From assembly GCA_004352715.1 (NCBI GenBank), contig SCFE01000029.1, forward strand, positions 1,265,230 to 1,329,229: 64,000 nt of DNA. Direction: 5' to 3'. Positions within the stretch are counted from its first letter, which is position 1. The number at the start of each line of letters is the position of its first letter. The translations under genes and the position numbers were made by a program. The notes beneath the pieces were generated by a model. That model was not told where the DNA came from, ran no database searches, and worked only from the letters and a program-made list of their open reading frames with translations. Source of the DNA: Hofstenia miamia. Its lineage: Eukaryota > Xenacoelomorpha > Acoela. This document shows positions 39,282 through 49,629 of this stretch, piece by piece.

Positions 39282-42200
39282 CGCCCACCCAGCTCGGACT
39301 AGGATCCAGGATACGTATGTCGGCTTCTTCTTCCAAGAGTTTTTTAGTTTTGGTGATGATGTCAGCAGCATTGGTATCATTCCATGAGAGACTTGAGAGT
39401 AACATGTCTGAACGAAGTATAGAGCACATTGTTTCCAATTCAGTTGTTGATCGACTTTTGAACATAATGGTTTTGTTGTGTTGTAATCGATGTGATATGA
39501 CATGCGATTGACGAAAATAGTTTATTTTTTCATTGAAGATGTATGAAAATTTCTTGTAAAGTTTTAATCCTTTGATGGCTATCATTAATGTGAGTTTAGC
39601 ATCGAAATCAGAATTGTGTGCCATTGTCGTATCGATGGTTAGATTCGGGTATAATTCCTGAAATGTTGTTACAAGATTTCGGGTTTCCTTTATTTCCTTA
39701 AAGAACAATGAAATGTTGTTGGTAACATCGTCTTCAGTAATTTCGTTAATATCTGTTTTTCCCGATCGTAACATGACTTTTATCTCTGTTCAATATGCCA
39801 CATCATAAAATTTTAAATCCTCTTTCGTGAGATTTGCCCAGAGCACGTCCATTCCACCAGAGAATAAGGCGATGGTTGGTGTTGACATTTTAGTTAGTGT
39901 CTGTTGTATAAGCGACAGTTGTTTGTGAATAGGTTTTCCGTTTCTTAGTAAATCAGTTAAGGTATGGGAAGAATCAACATACAGTCTTTTGTTGTTACCG
40001 TGGTGTTTGATTTTTTCAACAGCCGTTTTGTATTTTTCTGTTTTGACATATTGATTAAGAGTTGTTACACTGTTATGATAATTATCGTTATCAAGGCGTT
40101 TCACTCCATTGTTGATAGATTTTGAGCCTTTCCATGTAGGCATAATGGCGGGCAGTTTAATAGTTGATGGTGGTGTACATAAGTAATTTTCACAGGTGAT
40201 ATGTTTCCATAGTGCATCTTCTGTGATAGCCGTTGTTTTTAACCAAGCAACACCATATGTTACAGGAAAATTGTGTTGTACTTTATCAATTGTCATCCAA
40301 AAATCATTGCTTAAACCAATTTTTCGTAATTGGAGTTGAATAGCTTTTGGTATGAAGAATTTTGCTGGTGCACATTCGACGTCAAGACTAATAAGTTGTA
40401 GTGGTGTTAATAAATTGTTTATCTCCTGTTCTGAAAATACTTCTGTAGCGAAATAGGTTTTTAGATTCTCTGTGTCGCATTCTTTTACTGGGCCATATTG
40501 ACGCGGAGTAGCAATTTCTTTTTGTTGAGTAGTAGAAGGAAGTTTAGTAATAAGGAAATTTTCGTCTATTACAGATATCCATTCTTGTAATTGTTCAGGA
40601 GGTTTGATACCGAGTTTTTCTAAATTTACTTTGTTGATCTCGTTTTGTAGGCATGGAGATATTGTAATTGTGCTATCACGGAGAAGAATCTCTTCTTGTT
40701 CAAGTTCGATAGGACTTAGCGGAACTTTTTCAGTGACAATAATGTTTGTTGACACGCCATTTTGTAAAAGAGATTTATTAAAGTAAACATCTTTTTGATA
40801 CTTGCATGTGACATAGTATTTTTGGAGCCATTTGTAGAGAAGATCGTTGCGGTTGTCAGCAAGTTTGCGTTTATATTGTTGACGTATTGTCTTTGTGTTC
40901 TTTGGTCTTCTGTTGAAAATATCGTCTGTAGAAAGAGGTAAGAGATCGCCGGGTATAGTGTTGTAACGAGTTTCACTTGTAGCACCCCACATGTATTTTC
41001 GTACATGGTCCGAGAAAATTGTGATGTCGTTGTAATCTACACCAAGTTTGAAACATAAGATTGTTATAGGAATTACGCCGGTGATATGGTACTGACAGAG
41101 TAGACGTGTAAAATATTTTTCGTATCTATAGAATATTTTAGCATCGGCTTTGAGAGGACTCGTTGCTATAGTAATGCCACTTAATAACCAATTTTTTGCT
41201 TTTGTAGAAATTGGGGCTATAGCAATTTCGAAGTTTGTAGCTTTCGACATATTTTGGCGTAATTTCTTGTCGATTGGCAGAGAAAGTGTTTCAAATTTCG
41301 TTAAGAAAATTGATAATAACCACATAGCTGCTTTAGCATTGAATGTTGGCACTTTTTCTTCGGAGAATAATGTTTTACTGAAGTCAGTTTTATCTTTCAA
41401 ATTAAACGATATCTGCATATTTGATATGGCTGTTTCCACAGAAGAGTGATACGTTAGCAACGGTGATTTAATTTCAATGTCAGGCCAAATTTCTGGTTTT
41501 AATTGCTCGCCTTTAATGTTATTCCAATAACTGTTTAATTCACGTATTGTCGCGTCTGATAATTGCATAGTGAGATGAATAGAGACTTTGCCCAGATTTA
41601 CAAGTTGATTCTGTTCGTTCAATATTTCAGCTGCTTGTGCGTAGAGACATAAATCAATTGCAAGGCGTGTGTCCAAAATAGGACGAATAGCTGGTAATTT
41701 ATTATTCATCATGATATCAGTGTACAGCATTTTTGATATGCTGTTATCACTGTAGTCATTGTTGAGAACGATGTAGTCGTCGAAATGAAAAATGAAAAAG
41801 TTTTCTACTGTTCGTTCTAAGGTTTCGAAGAAATGGGGTGTGATCAAAATTTCGCGTTCAATATAAATGAAAGATAATGTGACGTTGTTGTTTATGGCTA
41901 ATGACTTTTGTAAAGAATTGTAATCAATATTGAGTAATTCGATTTGACGTAGTTTATGTAGATTTGTAAGTAATTGGCGTAAGTTTTTTTTTAAGTTAAA
42001 ATTCTCATCGAAAGAAGGATGGATTTTTGCATTCAAGTAACATCTTTCAAATGATTTTGCCATTGAGTGTTCGTAAAAGAGTAAAGTATTACAATGAGCA
42101 CGTTTATACGAGTCTATCGTGAAGGGTAGAACATTTGCTGAAGGAGACGAATTCTGATAACATAAAAGAGTTTGTATCTGTTCCTTAGTTTCAGCAGGAG

Positions 42201-42467
42201 TATTACGATCCATTATGTAATTCGCCTTTTTGGTAGGTTTGAAATATGGATGTAGAAGTTCGCCTTCAATAGAAGTAAACTTTTCCAATCTACGAATGTT
42301 TTTAAAAGTTTTAGAGTTTGTGGAGGATGCAGACGAGTCCGAGTCTGGGCGAGGTCGATTAATAAAAGACTCCGAAACATCAGTAAGTGGTGAGGAATCC
42401 AGAATTTTACGCTTAACGCCCACCCTTGCGGTTCCTGGTGCAAGGAAACCCTCTCCCCGAACATCAT
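39277..42467 (-). CDS. Gypsy accessory protein, unknown function (about 1060 codons, one TGA)
   Basis: One reading frame runs from the N at 42468 to a TAG at 39277, interrupted only by TGA at 39790-39792. Its start is unclear: without the N it is continuous with pol, so it may be the C-terminal part of a polyprotein. The N-terminal 60 residues are Ser/Pro/Asp-rich with a GVKRK basic patch. The rest is mixed alpha-type sequence with landmark blocks VLPFTIDSYKR, KNWLLSG, HVRKYMWGATSETRY (about 500 residues in), GLSNDFWMTIDKVQ, NYLCTPPSTIKLPAIMPTWK and SLSWNDTNAADII. There is no signal peptide, furin site, fusion peptide or clear membrane anchor, so it does not look like an envelope protein. No zinc knuckle, DDE or polymerase motif is seen. 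A collinear divergent homologue occupies the same place at 14850-18070. A captured nucleocapsid-like or other structural gene is one idea; sequence alone does not show it. Confidence 0.85.
39282..39294 (-). promoter_or_regulatory. Candidate polypurine tract of young gypsy element
   Basis: On the minus strand AGCTGGGTGGGCG lies directly before the 3' LTR. It is G-rich but interrupted by pyrimidines, so it is a weak match; the position is what supports it. Confidence 0.4.
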
Positions 42468-42468
42468 N

Positions 42469-45400
42469 AATTAGGATTAGGATTTCGAGTTGTACGCTTT
42501 GGTAAAATTCTAGATGGTACATTTATATCGTAATGTATAGTTTCATCAAAAGATTCCTCTTGTACCCTTTCAATATCAGATACATCATAAAAGTTATCTA
42601 CACCGTTATTTATGCTTTTTAATTCATTAAAATTGTCTAATTTGACATTTTCAATGTCTTTAATCGTGCGTTTAAGATTTTGGAAATGGACTATATTACT
42701 GGAGTTTAGTTTATGATTATTATCGGGTAGTATTTTGACAATCTCAAAAAGACCTTGCCATTTATGTGCCAATTTTCGGACCTGATGTTTGTCTGTAGTA
42801 ATTCCAGGTATAAAAACATAAACTTTATCTCCTATAGAGTGATGAGTTCTATAAATCTTTTTGTTAAAATTTCATTTTTGACGAATAGCACTCTTTTTGG
42901 TATTATGAATCATAGTTTCATGTGTAAATGTTAAAGTATCAATGAGATCACGAATGTATTTATCAGATGAATTCATTGAGTAATTTTTAAAAAGAATTGA
43001 TAGAGGAGCAACAGCTTCATGACCAAACATAGCTTTATAAGGTGAAATGCCAGTGGTGGTATGAACAGACGTATTATAATAAAATTCTACTTTTTTAATT
43101 ATTTTTCACCAATGTTTACCTCCTATGTGTGAAGTTAATGCTCTGATTAATTTGAGTAAAGTACGATTAGTTCTTTCAGCCATGCCATTGGCTTGGGGAT
43201 GATAGACTGTCGTATGTTCATGTAAAATTTCTAGTTGCGACATTAATTCAGAAAACAAAGTACTTTCAAACTGAACACCTTGATCTGTTATTATTTGTGA
43301 CATTTTTTTTAGCTGTAATTAGATCCGTAGGTATAATTTTGCAGTATTTAGTGAAATTGTCAACCATAATTACAACATATTGAAAATTTTCGTCGTCTTT
43401 TGATAATTGTTCAATGTCAATATGAACGATTTCGTTAGGTTTTTCAGCAATAATTTTTTGAAGTTCGGTACGTTGTTCTGGAAAGTGTTCTTTGTTAGTT
43501 AGCAAACAGATTTTACATTTATCAATAACATCGTATACCACTTTTCTCAAATTAGTTACAATAAAACGTGTATTTACGGTTTTTTCAGTTTGTAAAATGC
43601 CCAAATGACCGTTTTCATGTATTTTCCATATTAAGTCGCGTTTATAATATTCAGGAATCGCAATACGATTGTTTCTGGATTTAGCGAACAGTAAACCTTG
43701 AGACGTAAGTTGCCATGTGTACTTGTTATAATAACGAGAAGCAATAGGATCTAAAGTTGTTTCGGGCATAGTAACTTTGTTAATAATTTGTTTTAAAAGT
43801 GGATCGATTAATTGTTTTTCTGCAATTTCTTCTGCTGAAATTTCTTCTTTAATTGTAATACTTAACGTTGGTTTGCCTTGTCTATCAACATTAATATCAG
43901 GTAAATTTTCGTATTCATTTTTCGGAATGAAAGAAAATTCAATTTTTTCACCAGGAGTTTTTTGTAAGTCCCTTTGGTATTGTGGTAGGGCTGTTAGTAA
44001 ATCTGCGTTGGCATGGAGAGTTCCTTTACGGTGTTGAATAGTAAAGTTGAAGTCGTTTAGTTGTTCTATCCAACGTGCAACAATGTTTGATTTATCTCCG
44101 GAGAATTTTTTTAACCATGAAAGGCCACTGTTGTCTGTGCGTACGGTAAAATTTTTCTCGCCAATTAGGAAATATCTAAATTTCTTTAAGGATTCAACCA
44201 ATGCTAACATTTCTAATTTTGTGCTACCATAATTAAGTTCAGAACTTTTTAATTTTCTGCTGAAAAATTGAATAGGTAATTCTTTACCATCGATATTTTG
44301 ACTGAGACAAGCTCCGATAGCTACTGTACTAGCGTCGCAATCTACAATGAATTCTTTAGAATAATCGGGACAATTTAAAGATGGTAGTTTTTTGAATTCT
44401 TTTTTCAATAAATCAAATTCTTCTTGGTGTTTCCATTGCCATTGAAAATCGTTTTTGGATTTTAATAAATTTGACATGTTAATGGTCTTTTTAGCAATAT
44501 CGGGAATAAAACTTTGATAGTAATTAAAAAATCCAAGTATACGTTGAACGTCTTTACGATTTTTAGGACATTGTATTGATTCTATTAAAGAAGTAGTGTC
44601 GTCCTTTAGAGTTATCGTCTTATGTTCAATTTTTCTTCCCAGAAATACTGTGGAGTGTTTTGCTAAGTTGCATTTGTTGCCATTAATTTTTAAACCGCTT
44701 TTATTTAAGATCTTTAGAACTTGTTCAAGTTTTTCTAAATGTTCTGTAAATGACATTGAAGATATTAAAATATCGTCAATGTACGCGGCAATGCTGTCGT
44801 CTAATTTATTATTTCCGTTCATTAGTACTTTCATTACGTAATGTTGAAATGTGGCAGGTGCATTTGATAAACCGAATGCCATGTAGAGCCATTCGAATAA
44901 ACTGTAGGGTGTAATGAAGGCTGTTTTTTCTATATCGTCGGGATGCATAGGAACTTGCCAATAGGCTTTGCATAAATCTAGACTTGAAAATATTTTAAAT
45001 TTACTGGCATTGTAAAGAATGTCGTCTATCCATGGTAAAGGATAAGCATCCTTGACAGTAATGTCGTTGAGTTTTCTGAAATCAATGCATAATCTTGTTT
45101 TGTTTCCTTGCGTTACAAAAACTGTAGGAGATGCATAGGGACTATTACTTTTATGTATAATGCCGTTATTTAATAATTCTGTAATTGTCTTTAGATATTC
45201 TTCTTTGTGATGTTCTGGAACACGACGAACATGTTGGCGAATTGGTTTATTAGAAGTTGTTTTGATATGATGAAATTCACCGATTGCTTGACCCACGCTA
45301 ATAGTACCGAAGTTGAAAGCTTCATGGTATTTAGTAAGCAAATTGTTTAAGTCTTTGATTTGAACGGGAGTTAAATGTGGATGTGAATCAGAATTAACAT

Positions 45401-46166
45401 TTGGTATTGTAATATCTTCTTGTGATTTTGTACTTGAATTGTTTATTAATAAACATTTACGGTTTTTCTTGATGTGAGTATACACTGGAAAAGCAAATAT
45501 TTTTAACTGTTGTGGTCGTAATGTTATAACTCTGTCAGTTTTATTTAACAAAGCTGTAATTAGACATCCTTTATTAACGTACGAGATCGTAGATAAAGTA
45601 GTTAATTTTTTCGCATTGTATCCAGTATAATGAGATATCATGTAATCACCGTTTATAGAACTATCTGTAATTGCTTTTGTCATTTTCCAATGATAAGGTT
45701 CGATTTTTAGAATATCTTCTAGTTGAAATTGAATTGAATCAGGGTCTTTAACGAACAAATTTTTTCGAATCGTGTTGTTATCATTAATCGTAATGGTATT
45801 TTCTTCGAAATTAATGATGCAATCATTGTCTTCTAAAAAATCACGTCCTAATATCAATTGGTATGGCAATTGGAAGTTCGTAGTATCAATTACAATCAAA
45901 TCTTGTTCGAAGATTTTACATTTTATAGAAATTTTTACATTTTTAATGTAGCCTTTTGTATTTAAGTAGTCACCACTAGCAGAAATTAATCTGTAATTTT
46001 CTTTTGTTAAATCTTTACGAGTTATACTGATAGAGTTTGCGCAGGTATCAGCTATGACAGAATGTGCAGCTCCTGTATCAATTATTGCTTCAATAACTAT
46101 GCCATTTACAGTAACTGGAATAGATTTCTTATCTGTCAAATTAGTTGAGATAAGTATCTCTCCTGC
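42469..46166 (-). CDS. pol: Gypsy pol: protease, RT, RNase H, integrase (two TGA, one frameshift)
   Basis: The protease has AIIDTGAAHS, with the catalytic DTGA about 20 residues into the open frame at 46139. RT has FRKLNDITVKDAYPLPWIDD, LDLCKAYWQVPM and the catalytic YIDD at 44772-44783. RNase H has EFIVDCDAST and VRTDNSGLSWL. The integrase zinc module has HENGHLG and CKIC. The integrase core shows HIDIEQ, ITDQGVQFES and NGMAERTNRTLL, i.e. the DDE triad. The C-terminal domain ends KWQGLFEIVK and HFQNLKRTIKDIENV. One surplus A in an A8 run (43303-43310) shifts the frame inside the integrase, and TGA codons follow at about 43103 (HW-stop-K) and 42876 (RQK-stop-NFNKK). Homologues carry Arg or Gln at these places. 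Pol is entered by the -1 shift at 46193-46199 from gag and passes another TGA at 46167. Confidence 0.93.
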
Positions 46167-46199
46167 TCAGTCTGGAGTCAGCACTCTTATTCGTTTAAA
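46147..46199 (-). promoter_or_regulatory. Candidate -1 programmed frameshift site between gag and pol
   Basis: On the minus strand the last gag codons are TCT TTA AAC GAA TAA. The heptamer T-TTA-AAC (46199-46193) is the canonical X-XXY-YYZ slippery sequence in the correct phase, six bases before the gag stop. A -1 slip continues as TTT AAA CGA ATA AGA and enters exactly the frame of protease. Downstream, GAGATACTTATCTC (46160-46147) is a perfect small hairpin and TGCT/AGCA (46183/46164) could pair nearer the site. A TGA at 46167-46169 now blocks the shifted frame in this copy. Confidence 0.7.
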
Positions 46200-47542
46200 G
46201 AATCAGTATCAGTGGTAATGCTTTCAGTGTCATCTTCAGTGTCGGTGTAAAAACCTTCATTGTCTTCGATAATGTTAATTTTTAATGTACATTGAGAGCG
46301 TAGGTGTCCTTTACGTCCACAGTGAAAACAATGTATTTTGTTATTATTAACATTTGTTGATTTGGAGTTGAGTGGTTTTTTTCGATTGGAATCGGATTTG
46401 GTTTCCATTGATGAATCTTTTGGAATTGAAAGTTGAATAGTTTGTTTTAGGCATCATAGCGAATGCTTCTCTTTTAATTTTTGATTGTTTTCCAATGCTA
46501 ATTGTACATTAATAGCTTTTGTAATAATTGTTTCAATATTGTCGTCAATATCACATTTATTTTCTAAGCGTTGTTGTAATGTAACAGGTAAGCTTTGCAT
46601 TATGAAACTATACAAGTCTTCAGCTTTGTATTTGTTGTCTTCACTAGACAGTCGTAGTAATCTTTGGATTTGCATTATATGTGCGGCAATATCATCATTG
46701 CGTTTGTATCGTTGTTCAAGCAATAGCATATGATATTGTTTTTTTATCGATCTGGAGTTGAAGTGGTATTTGAGTTTTCTGATTAATATTGGATAATCAG
46801 TTTTAGTTTCTTCGTCAAAACTGAGGTAATAGGTATTAGCTTTATCTTTTAAGTAAAAAGCTAATTGAGAAGCGGCAGTTGTTTGATCTAATTTCATTTG
46901 TTGCATATATAGTTCGTATTGTGCAAACCATTCATCGAAAGTGGGTGATGCAGCATCAATTTTTCCGTTAAATTTTGGAGGTTGAACTATATTCATTGGT
47001 GTTGCATTTGTTGGAAATTCAGGTAATGGCGAATCGTCATAGCTGGGCTGAAATAAATCAGTAGCAAGTTTTTCCATTTTTATTTCTTGAATAAATTTTT
47101 TCAAGTTTTTCAACATTTTCTTTTCAATCAGTTTGACTTGTTCCAACATTTCTTTACGAATTGCGTTTAGTTGGGGAGTTACGTCAATGGGAGTAGCGAG
47201 GTTCTCTTGAGAACCTTGTAATGCCGATTGTTTTTGATCAAGCATTTGTTTCTTAAACTCTTCGAATTGTTCTTGAAGATTATTAAATCTGTCAAGTAAA
47301 GCTTGTTCGTTACGGCAAGATTCAAGTAGTTGTTGTTCAAGATTTTCCTTTTGGTTTTGGGCTTCGAGTAGGTTGTTTTGGAGACTTACAACCATTTGTA
47401 GGAGTTCGTCACGGGAGATTTTTTGGAGGTCTTCGACAGTAAGGGCTTTGTGAGTTATACGAGATTCCATTGTGATATCGAATGGGCTATGGTAAGATAG
47501 TTGAAACTGAAATGGTAGTTGGCATGACTCTTTATCTAGCAT
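46187..47542 (-). CDS. gag: Gypsy gag: coiled coil, capsid-like domain, CCHC nucleocapsid (one TGA)
   Basis: A single frame runs from 47542 (or the internal ATG at 47470) to TAA at 46187, broken only by TGA at 46454-46456. The N-terminal third is a heptad-rich coiled coil (QNLLEAQNQKENLEQQLLES type, in part). Then comes a retrotransposon-gag domain (FDEWFAQYELYMQQMKLDQ, LAFYLKDKANTYYLSF). After the TGA, the nucleocapsid has one zinc knuckle CFHCGRKGHLRSQC (C-x2-C-x4-H-x4-C) and an acidic Thr/Asp-rich tail. Full length without the TGA would be about 450 residues, normal for gypsy Gag. The leader between the primer site and the first ATG is about 200 bp. Confidence 0.9.
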
Positions 47543-47741
47543 TTAGTACCAATTAGGTTGATCTTGAGTTAGAGGTTGGCTGCAGTGCTGCGGCTAAGAT
47601 TTTTGATTTCTGTACTGATTTGTGTAAGGATTTAATAGAAACAGTAAGAACAATAACAACTCTTCTTTGTATTACTCTTCGAGAATGTATTACTTTATTT
47701 AATAGAAAACAAAGAGGTAAAATCCATCGGTAACGTATTCA

Positions 47742-47759
47742 GAGTTGTCAGGGTCACCA
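47742..47759 (-). promoter_or_regulatory. Primer-binding site of young gypsy element
   Basis: Directly after the 5' LTR on the minus strand is TGGTGACCCTGACAACTC. It starts TGG, complementary to a tRNA CCA end. The first 13 bases are shared with the primer sites of the two short LTR elements at 50945 and 51472. The tRNA species was not determined. Confidence 0.8.
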
Positions 47760-48624
47760 TGTAGAATGCTTGTCTTGTGGTAGAAGCACGTGCAACACTC
47801 AGCAAGCATTCCATCTTTAGATATATTAAAACATAACCGATGAAACTACTAGTTATTGTGTCATTCTATCTAATGAGAAAACAAGAGCATGTTCATTCCA
47901 AGGTTAACCAGTATTCAGAGAATAAGTTAATTCCAAACTTCTTCTTACAGAATCAGGCCTCCGGCCGAAGCGATGAACCATTTCCAATACCTAATGTCTC
48001 AGCTCATTTTAGACTAGAGAAAATACAATTATTATAGCTACATGCAAACCACGCTTCCTAACCGTACTCATCCTTATACCTAATACCTACTATCACCTAG
48101 ACTAGAGGAGTCAAACCAGAGGGCCATTTAGAGCCTCTGGTTATCCTACCTTTCACCCAGAGTGATACCTTAAGCGTTGATCATGTTGATCAAATACATA
48201 TAAAATAATAAAGATAATAAAAGATAATAAGAGGGCACTTTATGAAAACTATCTTATCCGAAAAATGCTAAAAGATAATGTTAATAAATATACGGCTGGG
48301 GAAATCTATAATAGTTAAAAGAAAAGCAACTGGAAGCTAGGGTAGCAAAACTTAAATTAAGCAGAAATCACACATTTGAGTATTTACAAATAATGGATCA
48401 CAATAACTCACTTGTGATCAAACAGTGAGTAATAGCAGAACAAATATTTAAAACTACTGTGATGTCTGAAATTCAAATTACGCAAACAAAATGGGTTCCT
48501 TGTATGAGCAACCAATCAAAATACAAAGAATATTCAATCACTAATTGTACATTGCTTATCGTCGCTATATTACTAAATCAACACATATTATCAATTTACA
48601 ACTTAGGGATGCAAATATACTACA
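47760..48624 (-). repeat. 5' LTR of young gypsy element
   Basis: 865 bp, same ends as the 3' LTR. The terminal part (from 48404) recurs with its right flank at 49803-50461 because of an assembly duplication. Confidence 0.95.
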
Positions 48625-49062
48625 ATAGGCATAGGGAGATTTTTAAACATGCTTAGCTGGCTAGCAATCTTTCATTTTGCATGTATTAACAAATCTGAGA
48701 TTAGGCTAGTCAGCCAACCCTAGATGCATTGCTTATTTCATTATCTTATTTTAGATTCAAATTCTGTAAACTGTAGGAGACCTATAAATGACTGATAATG
48801 AATCCTTTTTATATTTTCACAGCTAGTGTCATACCTTGTTGCTCTGGAAACTGTATTATATGTAGGCTAGGAAGCTGCTCTAGTTATTATATAGTTTTTC
48901 TTTGTTTAGCAGCCAGTGTCCATGCATCTTGGCATGTTATGATTTATTATGTTAACACCAAGCAACATTGAGTGTGAGATGTAAGTTGAGTCATGACTGG
49001 CATTTATTAGCACACATAGTTAGGGTGCTAATAATAAACATTGTCCTTGTGATAATGAGCTG
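48404..49062. repeat. LTR end plus flank, duplicated at 49803-50461
   Basis: 659 bp that recur at equal length between two single-N joins with a small percentage of substitutions, including clustered differences at 50310-50395. The right part (48625-49062) is unique flank with no recognised gene. The pattern is that of two alleles of one locus. Confidence 0.9.
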
Positions 49063-49629
49063 AGTCCCTGGAATATGGAAGTCTCAGAGCAGCAGATGGA
49101 CTCTTGGCAACTGGATACTGCTTCAGGCAGTTGCCCACTTCTGTAACTTTGAACCAGAGTCTTTTGGAGCTACCTAAACAGTAGTGGCTAATTGTTATGC
49201 TTACATGGAATTGAATATTAGTTAGTTTGAGTGTGAAGTATATCAGAGACAAAAGGGTTCAACTAAGATAGACATTACCCCACTTTGAAGAAACTGTATG
49301 GCTGTGTATCTAAATAGACACTTCTAAGAACAAATCTCAGCCTGGGTGATATACTTATCAAATTGAATAGCAAAAAATAGGTGTTGTTATGATGTATTTG
49401 ATGTGCATCACTGGAGAAATTATTGTTGGGTCTTTTTGTGTGTAAGACAAAATCAAATTGATTTCCAATGAGTACTGCCAATTCTACAACCCAGTTTATT
49501 TCCCTGGTTATGCACTGTACCAAATGACCACTGGTAACATCTAGAATTATGCATGATGACAAACCTTCTCATGCTCAAAGATTGCAAGTGATTTCTGAAA
49601 ATTGTGGGCATTCTAGCAATTGAGACTAT
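49063..49629. other. Unassigned sequence between LTR flank and short LTR element
   Basis: CpG-poor sequence with small open frames on the minus strand (49275-49562 and 49453-49656) that show no recognised domain. Possibly old transposon sequence. Confidence 0.3.

Larger units (their letters stand above)
38416..48624 (-). mobile_element. Young Ty3/gypsy-type LTR element with extra accessory gene
   Basis: The element is bounded by near-identical LTRs (38416-39281 and 47760-48624) and lies on the minus strand. Order in its own direction is 5' LTR, tRNA-type primer site, gag (capsid, then CCHC), a -1 shift signal, protease, RT, RNase H, integrase, the accessory gene, a G-rich tract and the 3' LTR. 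Internal sequence is rich in CpG compared with its decayed relatives, which indicates recent origin. No perfect target duplication is seen (TTAG before, ATAG after). A single N at 42468 marks a contig join inside the element, so the two halves might come from different copies. Five in-frame TGA codons and one homopolymer frameshift mean this copy is not intact as assembled. Confidence 0.93.

Noticed and set aside
39790-39792. Selenocysteine at the accessory-gene TGA
   Set aside because: The homologue has Gln nearby, no Cys, and no SECIS-like structure was recognised in the downstream LTR.
40604-41449. Plus-strand frames within the accessory gene and pol
   Set aside because: They are antisense shadows of the minus-strand coding region.
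39790-42522. Reading the accessory gene as a retroviral-type envelope
   Set aside because: No signal peptide, furin-type site, fusion peptide or membrane anchor is visible; hydrophobic stretches are short and internal.
39790-46456. TGA reassigned to tryptophan in this genome
   Set aside because: The element uses TGG at conserved tryptophans (for example YWQVP and WLYMAF), and homologues have Arg or Gln at the TGA sites, not Trp.
38412-48628. TTAG/ATAG as a target duplication of the young gypsy element
   Set aside because: Only three of four bases agree, and the contig join at 42468 may combine different copies.
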